Source: Phellopilus nigrolimitatus (lineage: Eukaryota > Basidiomycota > Agaricomycetes > Hymenochaetales > Hymenochaetaceae). Taken from it: a stretch of 64,000 bases of DNA. The DNA lies in NCBI GenBank assembly GCA_021029095.1, contig JAJOHG010000045.1:62001-126000 (forward strand), read 5' to 3'. The notes below the pieces were generated by a model. The model did not search any database, was not told the origin of the DNA, and saw only the letters and a list, made by a program, of their open reading frames with translations. Positions 46,126 through 57,009 of the stretch are shown here, piece by piece. Each line of letters starts with the position of its first letter. The stretch's first letter is position 1. The translations under genes and the position numbers were made by a program.

Positions 46126-46899
46126 TAGTGTCATGCCCCTGAGTTTTTTAAAATTCAAAATGATCCGAAGTGTCCGTAAAAAGGTATGTTCCTAGCTGCT
46201 ATATACTTGAAAATATTCACAATATTCATTAACATCTCTTTTTTATCGTCAGCATTTTCTTTCTTTCTATTCTTGAGAATATTTCGTCGCGGCTGGTTTG
46301 TTTTCGATTTATAGTTTTAGTCGGCGTGCATTTTTAGTCGTTTCTCGAGCATCTGATTCGATCATCGCTGCGTCGTAATAAACCAGCGGCCTTTGCGCCT
46401 TTGGATCTTGCAAAATTCGGCGGAGGTCCAGTCCCCCACAACTCACGAGACACTCAAGTCACGAATGGAAGGATATACACCGGCGAGGAGAAAAGTGTGT
46501 CTGGAGCACGATAATTTACTGGACAATAAAGGTGTGCCTTTGTCTATTATATTGTGTATACATTGCTAAAACTCCGAATATGTCCCTAGCTCCTTTTCTG
46601 TCAAGTAGATTTGCCCCTAGACAAGGATCACACAGTCGCTGAGGCATTGTTGAGCAAAGAACCCATCCGATGCATCGAAACCTCTCTAATCTCGCTAAGT
46701 CCCAATTATAGTGTAAATTCATTTTATTTCAACTTGGCGTGCGATCGAGATTATTATACAGAAGGCAGTAATGCTTGCTCTTCGATTTTTCCTCGTCATT
46801 CGGCATCAACACCGCCCGCCGCTATCCACATGCTGCAAGTTCAGAATACACGCCGTTGCCGCGGCACGCGCACGCGTCCGTTCTATTGATTTTATTCTT
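46126..46899. other. no gene recognised
   Basis: AT-rich intergenic DNA between the F-box remnant and the 3' end of the glutathione transferase gene. Only short unsupported frames. Confidence 0.5.
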
Positions 46900-47837
46900 T
46901 CACTGAGACCCCTCAGCCAGGACCGCCTTCCACGACGCGCGCGACGAGATGTCCGCCCACCATCGCGCGACGTTCGGCGTCGCCTTCAGGAACTGATCGG
47001 TCACCTGGGTGCCGTACGGGAGGTGGAAAAGATCGGCGAGAGTCAGCTCCTGCAGAGGTGAAGACGGAGAGAACAAGTCTTTGAGCAAATGGATAGCGGA
47101 GATAAGGCAAGAAGACACTGACGTCGCCGGCAAGATATTTCGTTTTTCCGAGGATGACTTCGTACACCTTGAGTTTCTCCACGAGCGCAGCCTCTAGCTC
47201 CGCCACGCGCTTCTCGTCCGTCGCCTGTCCACGTAGCCTATGCGCGCCACAGAGCACAATACAAATAATGATAAAGGCAAACAGTCAAAGTAAGCCATCC
47301 CATTCTGACTAAGCACAGAATAGAATACGCGTGCGCGCGCTTACGGCTTGTAGTAGCGCTCCAGCGCGATGCCCAGCGCGAGCGGGTGAAAATCGTGCTG
47401 CTCGACAGACGCTGCCTGCTCGAAGTGCGCAAGCTTCTTCACATCCGTCCTCGGCAGGAGCCGCTCGTCACCCGCCTTCGCGGCGAGGTACCTGCCGATC
47501 GCGCGCGCTTCGTACACCTTGAACCCGTCTTCATCCTCCTGTGCGTACGTAAAATGAAGTCAGAAGATCAACTCTAGTTTGCACGAAATCGATCGAGCCG
47601 CTAAGACCGATTAAAAACAAAGAACGAAAATGAAAAAGTGAGTGGGGCGGAGGAAACACGCACAAGCACAGGCGTCTGTCCGAAGGGGTGCATCGTCGCT
47701 ATGTACTCTGCGGTCTTGTGCGCGCCGGCCTTCATGTCGACGGGGACTATCGTATACGGCACGCCGAGCTCTTTCGCAACGACCAGGACGTGTTGTGTGC
47801 CGGTCGCTCCACTGACGCCGTAGATCTTGACAGCCAT
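46900..47837 (-). CDS. glutathione S-transferase
   Basis: Four exons (47664-47837, 47345-47538, 47123-47237, 46900-47049) join in phase to 210 residues with standard GT..AG introns of 73-125 nt. The N-terminal thioredoxin-like domain reads MAVKIYGVSGATGTQHVLVV and ATMHPFGQTPVLEDEDGFKV followed by YEARAIGRYLA. This is the glutathione-binding pattern with cis-Pro and Glu-Ala/Ser-Arg-Ala-Ile, closest to phi-type fungal GSTs. Ser9 or a nearby Thr is the likely catalytic residue. The C-terminal helical domain includes LTLADLFHLPYGTQV (N-capping Asp motif) and PNVARWWADISSRASWKAVL. It conjugates glutathione to electrophiles or reduces peroxides in the cytosol. It is an intact gene amid decayed repeats; its upstream DNA is a repeat module. 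Confidence 0.9.
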
Positions 47838-48528
47838 CGTAGATACTTTAAAAGTTAGAGTCAGAGAGGAACTGCAGAGAGCCTACCGCTCAAGTTTATA
47901 CTCGAACGCCTGTGATCGGGTATTGCAAAATCGATAACTCTTCTGTAGATAATCGCGCTTCTCGAGCGCCGACGAAGTTCGAAGTCGCTGAGGTGACTTT
48001 GCCTATGGCTGCGCGTGCAAGCGCACGCCTCAAGTTCGTCCAGAGAGTGAACAGATAAGCAGATGTCACTCGTCGAAGCCCGAGAACACAAGGAATCTGT
48101 AAGGGGAGGAAATATGGAACTCATTCGACTCAAATGAGCTTGAGTAGCCACCACCGTAGGGCTGAACAGGTTGGAGAACGAAATACGTTCAATCTTCAAA
48201 CTCTATTTTACTTAACCTGATTGCAATGTCAGATGGTCTCGTTGTCACATGTCATCAATATTGTATGCAATCGCAAATTCTGAGGAGTTTAGATAGAACG
48301 AGAACAGTACACTCGTGCACGTGCAAACAAATTGATATTACTTCGGACGGCGGAGACTCGACATTGTAGGTTATCATGAAATAAGAGAAGTAAGAGTAAA
48401 TTAAAGATAGGACAAGAGGGCAGAAGTATATGGATGTCCTACACGACTTATGAATAATTAATTAGTCTCGGGCATAATTCAAGGAAGGCCAAAACATATG
48501 CAATCACCCTGGAATTCCCTTCGCAAAT
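47838..48528 (-). repeat. 7TM 3' flank joined to Argonaute-3'-flank module; also GST upstream region
   Basis: Contains CGACTCAAATGAGCTTGAGT (48127) and GTTGTCACATGTCATCAATA (about 48241), as at 40613 and 40728. It separates GST from 7TM copy 7, so the GST promoter probably lies in repeat-derived DNA. Confidence 0.5.
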
Positions 48529-50162
48529 TCAGCAGAATTGCATACTACTCATAGTCCTCATCCTGTAGCTGGTACCTCCATTGCTTCGCCTCTCACCAGC
48601 TTCCTTCAGATGAACAAGCAGGTGACTTCCAAGGACACAGAGAAGCCTGGGGTTTCCCAAGACAGTCAGGAGATTAGCCAGAAGTATATTTGGGATGAAC
48701 AGCTGGTCTGCTACTATCCCCATGACACTGCAAAATATGACCCTGTCAGACAGGTCAGCTCATATATCACTGGTTGTACATCAAGGAAGCTTACAAAATA
48801 AAGTAGATGGCCTGATCTCGGATGAGCACTGTGAGAAGGTTAGACTGACTGAGACCAGCTGACTCCCTCCAGTGTTGTGCAGCGTTGCGGAGAGCAAGAA
48901 CCATTAGGATGATTGCATACAGCAGTGTAACAGCCCTGTTTCAAATCAATCCAAATATTTGCCCAAGGATGTCAGTACTAACCAAGGTATTGCACTCCAA
49001 ATTTTTTGAGGGCTTCTATTAATGAAACATACTGTTACACCTTCTGCAAGTCTCAATAGGGAAACTGGAACAATAGTTTAGTGAAATGTACACTCTATAA
49101 TAAATAGTTTTACTTACTCTCTCCATATATGATGGTGTATATCAGAGCACCCAGCCCAAAAGCTGCCTCCAGGCCAAATATAGCTGTCAGACATGTAGTA
49201 ATATTCTTGTCTGTTGGATTGTAAACATTAGTGTTGTTTTGGTGGTACTAGGAGTGCCTCACCCTGGTGGTAGAGTGCCATGACACGCATCAGAAGAATG
49301 TCTGTGTAAGCAATTAGTGGCAAATGATTTGTAGGTAAGGAAATGTTACTACAGTCAATTAAAAGGATAGTTGTCCAATCTTCTCCTGAATGAGTGAAAT
49401 GCTGTTTTATGGAAGAATTAATAACCCACTAGACAGATTTGTAAACCAAAAAAAGCCGGGGCCTTTTCACTGTCATCAGTAGAGAAAAAAAAAAAGTATC
49501 TAGACACCTACACCTATAAACAAATTTAAGTTTTAGAGTTAGTTTCAGGAAGGCATAATGCAATAATCATGGATAACTTGCAGTATTTCATTTGCCTGAA
49601 ATGTATTGACTAAACACAAAAGAAAACTTGAACGTCAATGGACAACCCTGTTTCTAACAGACTACTATTAAAGGTTTAAGTACGGCTTACCTACTACTCC
49701 AGAAACGGCTCCGAGAATTCCAAGGTAGCGGTTCTATAACCATTCATTAATGGAGTTAATCAGCTACTGACCTTATGATAGGCTGTAAAATCTTACTTAC
49801 CACAAAGTAAATCAAGCTGACAAATTTGCAAGGAGAGCTCTTCATGTCACATAAGTAAATATCCTGGTGTTGTTGTTACAAAAGTAGTGTACCCAAAAGT
49901 ATTTTATCTTATAGATATTGTTATCAGTCCAGAATTAGAGATAAGAATATTAAGCTTTGCTTACCTCCTTGTCCATTGTGGTGACTGAGTGATGAATATG
50001 TTACCGGAATTCGTATCTAGCCAAGACAACAGACTTACTTGAGTCATAAACCAAGAGAGTCAACCCAGCCACTGCGGCGTACGTCAAAGTATCTATCGTC
50101 GAGATAATAAATGGCACTAGGCTTGGATCAATAGGCTCGATGTCAGAGCGTATTGAATGCAT
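48529..50162 (-). CDS. DUF6533-type 7TM gene, copy 7
   Basis: Exon 1 from 50162 reads MHSIRSDIEPIDPSLVPFII and TLLVYDS. It splices to ITTMDKE, IKYFW, SSPCKFVSLIYFV and NRYLGILGAVSGVV with consistent phases. Further pieces are DILLMRVMALYHQ, LTAIFGLEAAFGLGALIYTI, LYAIILMVLALRNAAQHW and LIRDQAIYFIL. The last exon 48529-48723 is open and ends SSMQFC. This copy lies directly downstream of the full-length Argonaute on the same strand, separated by its upstream module. A predicted membrane protein of unknown function. Confidence 0.6.
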
Positions 50163-51776
50163 GGTTAATTGCCTGCAGTCGTCAAGTTCCGACAAAGCTT
50201 AAGGTCAGTTCGGGGGCGCAAGTTATGCTAGCCTCATAGACATTTTATAATGGCGAGCCGGCAATGTAAGGCAGGCTGATACGAATCAATGGCGCATTTG
50301 CTGCGAAAGTTCAAATACCATCCGATCAAATTCTGCGACGTTGAACGTCGATGATCCTAAAAATCGGCTCAAGAACACCCAATGACCACGCATTAGCGAA
50401 TGAGAACTGTAAATTAGACAGTTGCGCACAGCTTCATCATTTAGCTTATGTTATAAAGAGCAGTTAACAGGCCTTTTCAATGGGAAGCGATGTACGACTA
50501 CCGCCGGAATCCAGAGGATCAAATCGAGCATCGCCGTGTAGGAGTTTTGAAGTACAAGTATATACGCACTTCCGCACCTGTGCGATTCGAAACAAATGTA
50601 AGGTGGTTTCAGACAGGTTCAGGATGAGAGATTACCGGATATGAGAAATAGCACATCGCACCATCAAACAACCACGCCAAGATCATCAATATCCTGGTTC
50701 ATCCGAATATTTATACCCTGAAGCGTGATTGACATTGATACAATCGAAGAAACGCGGTGTTCGTGTCTGTGCATCGCAGTCCAGTTTTGTTTTCGGGACA
50801 GGCGTACTTTTTAGCAGTGACTCGAGGAAACAGAAATACCGGACTCGCAAGACCTCCTAGTTGATGCCGCTAGCGTGCCTACGGATGTTTGAAGCTTCAA
50901 GAAGTGTTTTCCTACCACGGCGGGGTCGACGATTTCGCGATAGCATGTGGACGGCGCACGAAGTGAAAAGAGATTTGTGCTAGATAAGAGAGCAGGAAAA
51001 TGGACCGTCGAGCGCGTATCCAATGATGAGGGCTGAAGCATGATTGGTATATCATTGTTGTGGCGTCCGTTCCGGAAGCTGCTCGACGATGACGGACCTT
51101 CAGTCTTGTTCGCAAAACCGCCGAGCGTAGACATTCCAAAGGACACAGCCTTTCAGTGCACTTCAGGCAGCAAAATGCAACTCAAGAGAAGGATAGAATG
51201 TCGAGTTTTTTTCTCTCAGAACTGTTCCGCAATCCGAGGGTTGAGAGCTGAGATTTCAATGTCTGACCGCGTCGGTTGTCTAGGTCTACGAACGAGGAGG
51301 TGAGAGATGCATATACACTCCGTTTTAGACCGCTCTGCTTGAAAAGAGACAACTATAGTAGACTTGATTCATAAACATTTGGAATGAGGAAAACATGGAC
51401 TCACTGGATAATGTGTTGAGCAAGACGAAGGCTTTCTCGGTATAGGCCGCCTCAAACTCGACCAGAGTGGATAAACAAGGAGATATCACTGGTCGCCGTC
51501 GAAGTTCGAGGACACAAGAAATCCATAGGGGAAGGAAACGTAGAACTAAGTCAACTCGAATGAGTTTGAGTAGTCGCCACCATAGGACTGAACAGGTCGA
51601 AGAATGGGACGACTCGCTACGACATTCGTATTCAATCTTCAATTTCTAATTCACTAAAACTAATTGTACACAATGACAGACGGTCGCATGTAACGCGCTA
51701 TCAGATTTCAATATACACAGAGACTCGTATTCACGTTCTTATTCAAATTCTTACCATCTTTCCCACTTGTCGCAAA
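50163..51776 (-). repeat. 7TM-unit upstream module, copy F, and Argonaute 3' flank
   Basis: From 51776 down to about 51460 this is the original 3' flank of the Argonaute gene that recurs in the array (CGAATGAGTTTGAGT near 51565). Below that is the module upstream of 7TM copy 7. This is the only place where the Argonaute 3' end, flank and 7TM module are joined to a complete Argonaute gene, so it may resemble the source of the scattered pieces. Confidence 0.55.
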
Positions 51777-54758
51777 TCACAAGTAGAACATGGAGCCCCG
51801 AAGGTTCTCATGGACACCCGCACCCCACAGCTCTTTCGCCCTGCGCATGATCTGCGCTTCATCCATAGTACTTTCCTTGCTTCCCGGAGGAGGGGGGAGG
51901 ATCTCATGGAGATACAACCGCGCGCGTTGGCGCGCCCGTTCCGCCGCATACGCTGGTGGGACCAGCCGCACGCTCTTCGTCGCGGGCGCCCACAGGTAGC
52001 TTGCGTCGTGCGCGCCCTGCTGGATCTCGTCCGCGGAAAGACGGTTTTCGTCGGATATAACCGTGTAGTGCGTCGGGCGCACCGTACCTTGCTGACCCGC
52101 GTGCGCCTGCAGGAAGAAGTCGAATTTATACACGGCAGCCACGCCCTTGTCGACGAGCGTCCCGGCCTTCGTGTTTGAGGTCTTGTCTGCCTGCTCGGGT
52201 TTGGTCGGGTAAAAGCGTGCGTGGTGGTGCTTCCCGCAGATGACAATCGTCAGCTTCGGTGTCTTGCCCTTGAAAGAGCGGAGAGCGGCTTTAATCTCCG
52301 GGAGCTCACGAATGAGTACCTGATCGAACTGGCCGTCGGAGACGCCGCCGCGGAACACGACGACACGCTCTGGGAGCGATTTCATGTGTTTCAAATATTC
52401 ATTTAGCCGCTCGATCATCATGGTCTTGACGTCTGTGATCATCTGGTGTTCGAAACGTCAGCGTGAATGACAAGATCAAAAAAAGGTTTGAAACTCGCCT
52501 CTTTGCCGTGTTCCTGGAGACCTACACTCGCGGGATAGTGCATGAAGTCCTCATCGCAGCTCGCCACGACAGCGGCGATCGACGGCGTTCCTTTTACGCA
52601 GCCAACGCCAGGCTGCGTCACACCCATTCCGACGAGCATCGTGTTTTTAAGCCAGTGCATAGAGGTCGCGTCGAGCTGGTGGTTGACGCCGCCCAGCTTC
52701 GTGTTGACCTTGAGCGCGACACTCGCGAGATACTGGTCCCGGCCTTTCTCTTTCCTAACATTCGCCATCTGCATACAGACGGTCGCGATCCCGAGCTTGG
52801 AGTCACACAGCTTCTTCAGTCCCGGGTAGATCCCGTTGTTGGATACGAAAACGAGCATGATGTTCGGACGCCCAGGAAGCGTCTTGATCTCATTCTCAAT
52901 CGCGTCGATTGCCGCGGTACGCAGTGGGTCGCGTGGGTTTGCTTGCGGGAGCCGCACGAAAAGAAGCGGCGGGAGTGCGTCGTCGACCTGCATCCCGCCT
53001 GCCCGGCACGTGGCCAGGAACCGCGTCGCGACGCCGCGCAGCGCCGGGTCTGAGGAATCCCTGAAGTCCTCGCGCCCGCCGTCCGCAAGGACGAGAATGG
53101 CGGCGCGAGTGAGCTGCGCGGGCCGGTGGAAGCGCACGTTGCGGGTGTTCCAAGATCCGTTGGCGACGGTGAGAGAGTCCGACGAGTAGATAACTTTAGG
53201 CGGGCTGAGAAGGCGCGCAGGGACGACTGCCAGGTCGAGGGAGAATTTGACCCCGAATCCCTGTATGGGCGGCGCGCCCGAGCGCAGACCCAGTACTTCA
53301 AGTCCCTGCTCGGCGATCGTTTTGGCACTGGCGAACGGCGGCACTGTCGTGTACTTTGCCATTTCCAGAGTTTCGCGCTCGGAGAGCATACCTGCGTATG
53401 GTTGACCCGACTCGATCTCGCAGAGCTCGGCGGGAACAAAGGTATCCTTAGCCTTGCTTCCCACATTGACCACGGGCAAGTCGTCCGCATGTTGGAGGCG
53501 GATGTTGAACTCTACATGATATGGTGAGTTTTGGAATTCTAGCTAGTCACCAAGCTGTGCCCACTTCGTTGAAAGTATTGCTCCACGCTGACCATCCCAC
53601 CCAATTCCTCGCACTGGAAGACCGTCTTCCTCGCCGACTGGCTCCCGAAAGCCTTTATCCCGCTCTTCCTACGGTAGCCTAGATGCTTCGTCGTGACCCT
53701 CACGCGCCGGTAAAAGTTCTGGGGGTTGCTTGCCCCGTACGATGTCTGCTGATATTTCATCATCGCATCGCTGAGGCGCGCGTTCGGGACGTAAAATGCG
53801 CCCATGCAGACATTCACATTGACCATCAAGTTCCCGTATGCAGGGCGCACGGTAGCGAAGAACCCCTTCCATGCCTCGAGACCCGCACTGAGAGCGAGCG
53901 GCGATTCGCCCAAAACTGAAGGGGGAAACAAGTAACCTTTCTTGTCGGGCACGCCCGTGTGCGACGCGTGCGCGGTCGTGATGAGGTTGAATGCTGAGAT
54001 GATCGGGAGTGGATTATAGCTTGCATCCTCGCCTCGCAGGTAGCTAGAAACATTTATTTTCAAATAGGATTAGTCGCGTATCTAGTTGCGAATATGAACG
54101 CTTACCGATCCAAATCTGCAGTCCTCAGTTCCTTGGGCTCGAGGACCTTGACCGTATAAACCCTCTCAGGTCCTTCTGAGACTGTCGCAGAGAAGTCTGC
54201 AGGAAGGCGGCTTCTCGACACCAGCCTCTGCGTCCAATCATGCGCTATCTCATGGAGGTAGGGTGCAACCTCCAACGTGGATTCCAAGAGCTCGAATACA
54301 CGCTTACGAGCAGCTAAAGAGACCACATCGGGAGCAATCACGACTGGGTAGTCGTACAAAACGATGTCCTTTGGATACTTGAGCGCAAAGAAATTCGCGC
54401 GAACTGCAATCGCGGCGCCGCGCTTCCCAAATCCTGGGCGCACGACGCGATCGGGGTCTGAGGCCGACAGCGCTCGGAAGCGAGAGACAAGAGCGTCCTG
54501 CTCCCTGTCCGAAAGCCGCGCGTCGGCCTGCGCGGGCGTGTTGGGGGCATAGACCTGTACGGTTCCAGAACCGAAACCGAGCTCTCCACCGCTATCGCGA
54601 GGGTCGCCCGAAGACAAGCGTAGACCGGAGGATCTAGAAGACAAGTCGCCTTGCTCCCCACGAGCCATAGGAGGTGCCCCTCGGTGACTCGGAGGAATGC
54701 CTCGACCGTGTTGGCCGCGATCACCTCGTCCAACGCCGTGTCCTTTAGAGTTGTCCAT
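51777..54758 (-). CDS. Argonaute (PIWI protein) with degenerate slicer tetrad
   Basis: Four exons (54106-54758, 53565-54043, 52499-53511, 51777-52442) join in phase to 936 residues. Domains: Gly/Arg-rich N-tail (1-60), N domain (about 90-215), linker 1 (YLRGEDASYNPLPIISAFN, about 218-240), PAZ (about 260-400, with YFQRKFNIRL and DLPVVNVGSKAKDTFVP), MID (about 530-650) and PIWI (about 650-936), ending in the usual MFYL. Argonautes bind small guide RNAs in RNA silencing. In MID, Tyr606, Lys610 and Lys649 of the 5'-phosphate pocket are kept, while the usual Gln is Val622. In PIWI the DEDH/D tetrad reads Gly674 (VGMGVTQPG), Glu715, Gly747 (FRGGVSDGQF), Glu883 (PAYAAERAR). Loss of two metal-binding Asp residues predicts no slicing. 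Intron 3 is GC..AG. A truncated paralogue is at 13725-15300. Confidence 0.92.
52443..52498 (-). other. GC-AG intron of the Argonaute gene
   Basis: The donor is GAG|GCGAGT and the acceptor CCAG|ATG. Only this choice keeps phase 0 between QEHGKE and MITDVK, the expected continuous motif. No GT near the junction fits. The pseudogene copy has GCGAGC at the same place. Confidence 0.7.
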
Positions 54759-56175
54759 GATAGTTCTTTGTTGTGTATGAGTAAAAGTGAACAGTGTCTG
54801 AAGTGGATGGGATGGAAGGATGAGGTAGCAAGAGACGTACGGGGGTGTCCTTAAGTACTGAAAACTAGCACTTTGCTTCTCATGAAAGGTTTGATCGCAG
54901 CTATAGGCATTCTTAGGAGTGCACCGCAGCCGAGTGAAAATGCAGTTGGGAACCTGCGGTGTGCTTCGAATGCTGCGAAGGGTTCACTCCGAGTCAGTGC
55001 AAGCTCTAAACAAACCGCTAAGTTTCCACTCTTCGCTAGTCACATCAGATTGAGCACCGACCTCCGACCGCAGCCAGCTGCGCCTATGGATACATGCGTG
55101 CAGCATGGTTGTCACTCGCTGCAGAACAAGGCGGGCATTGTGAACGCAGCGTGTCGTTCCCATTGTTGCAAGATGTGCCTGCGCCATCAGCAAAAACTGC
55201 GTATATTAAATCTGCGCCGCCAGTTTGTTTGACCACGCAGTTACGCCGCGGTTGACGTAGTATACAGAGACCTATCAGCAGGACGACAGAGACGAGAGCA
55301 AAGGTTTTTGGTTTACGACCTGTCGTCGAGAACTGGAAAATAAAGTGCACGTGAGATTATAAGCGAGGGCGCGTGACCCAGCAGACGCGAAATTACCGGC
55401 CCTAAAGGTGTTCTTCCAGCTCGATAACGCGCACTTCTACGTACGGGCTTATTTTATTTTATTTTATTTCTATTTTATTGTATCGATGCAAATGCAGAAA
55501 GATGGATGGCTAATCCCATTGAGTCAAGATATCACACCGCGTTTCATCATTTAAAGTTCAAGTCTTCTACTGGTGAACGCAAATGATGGAGTCAAAATTG
55601 TGAAAGCTGCTGTCTCTGAGACGCAGTGCGCAGTATCCGCATCATTAGATAGAACCTTCATAATATCTTGATTCGCATTGGCGCATTGTTTTACAGACTC
55701 CAGGCCCGCAGTATTCTCCAACATCTCTCGTATTCACCTGCGCTTCCGGTAATTCCCCAATGCTTCCTCTCCGCGCAGCTCAAGTTCGTATTTAACTCTG
55801 GGTAGTACCGCAGCCGCAGTGACGCTGCTCCATGCGCTCCCTCACAGCCTCTTGCGGGCTCGGTTCCGATAAACAGCTCTCCTTCCCTTCACTTTAAATT
55901 AGCAATCTCGATGACAGTGCGCGCAGTAATTCAAAGCGAAGTTAAGGTTCACGTTTCAGTAGTTCGGACACACTCTCAGGTGCCAGCGTCTTCAGCAGAG
56001 GTTCTCTGGACTTTGCCGCCCAGGCGGCGAAGTCTTCTTATCCCTGCCCACATTTTTAGCCATAACAAAGACGAACAAATCAGCAAATGCTTTTACACAA
56101 AGCTAATAAGTAGACAGGAGTGCGATGTATCCCCACGATTTATTCGAGCTACAACTGAAGCCTGAGGATCTGTAA
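54759..56175. other. Argonaute upstream region, no gene recognised
   Basis: The first 100-150 bp probably hold the Argonaute promoter. The rest has short frames without recognisable products and a low-complexity TTTTA run near 55450-55480. Confidence 0.45.
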
Positions 56176-56861
56176 TCACTTCCGTAAACATCGCAGCCTT
56201 ACAATAAGGCCTTCCTCAGAACAATGGTCGCGTGTGAAGGATCCCGAGGAAAAGGCGAGCGGTGAAGATGCAAATCGCGCATTCTGATGAATTCTGTGAG
56301 AAAAACGAGTGTTGGAGACGGCACAGTGATTAAGTAGGTAGAAATTTGGAGACCAGTGATTTGTGGATAACATTCTACAAGTGATGCGAAAAACATTGAG
56401 CGTCAACGAGCTTTTTCGGGATTCCGGCGCGTTAGAAAGCTGGGGAATCCATAACGTCTCTAAGGAGATGCAGTGCATGAATATGTCTGTAAATTGACTG
56501 TCAGACATATCCACAACCGTCCAATGCTGTAGTTCAAATTTTTGAAGTCGAGTCAAGCGGTGAACGCACGAAATGTGATAAGGTTCTTGGCGTCGTAGTT
56601 GGAACCATACTTGCGCTTGAAGACGAGTGCTTGCAGTAATGGGTTACCTCGTGAGATAATTCGAACTTTTCCGAAGACGGGAATGCATGATCGCAATCGA
56701 GACGGCGAGAATGTGCAGAAACGATTACGTCTCGATTGGATGTAGCGAGGGTTTGGAAGAGTCGCTAGACTCGAGAGACTGTTGTAGGAGAGACATCGGA
56801 GCTCCTGCATATCAATCAAGGACAATCTAGAAAGGAATCTGGGCAAGATTATGTCGTTCAA
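56176..56861 (-). pseudogene. F-box/LRR-like C-terminal remnant
   Basis: Two minus-strand frames follow one another: 56553-56861 (LSRLSLIDMQELRCLSYNSL and LLQALVFKRK) and 56176-56556 (LQKFELQHWTVVDMSDSQFT, MHCISLETLWIPQLSNAPES). Repeated Leu-x-x-Leu patterns and the second part resemble the leucine-rich region of Agaricomycete F-box proteins. There is no F-box and no clear start, so it is probably a fragment. Confidence 0.35.
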
Positions 56862-57009
56862 GGACTTGTCGACCTCAATGTTGTTGGTATCCGCGGCATT
56901 TTACATAAGCATGATTTCTAAATGTGAAGCGACGCTCAGGGTGTCAGCACGTGCGCGTGAGCGGACCCTTTTCGATGCTCCGCTCCGAGCCTCCGAGGCG
57001 CTCGCACTG

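Noticed and set aside
1..51640. The array as an LTR retrotransposon or Helitron
   Set aside because: No reverse transcriptase, integrase, RepHel, LTR or Helitron termini were seen, and introns are retained in the copies.
51743..53153. Several long frames overlapping the Argonaute exons in other frames and on the plus strand
   Set aside because: They are shadows of the GC-rich Argonaute coding sequence, rich in Arg/Ser/Pro without motifs.
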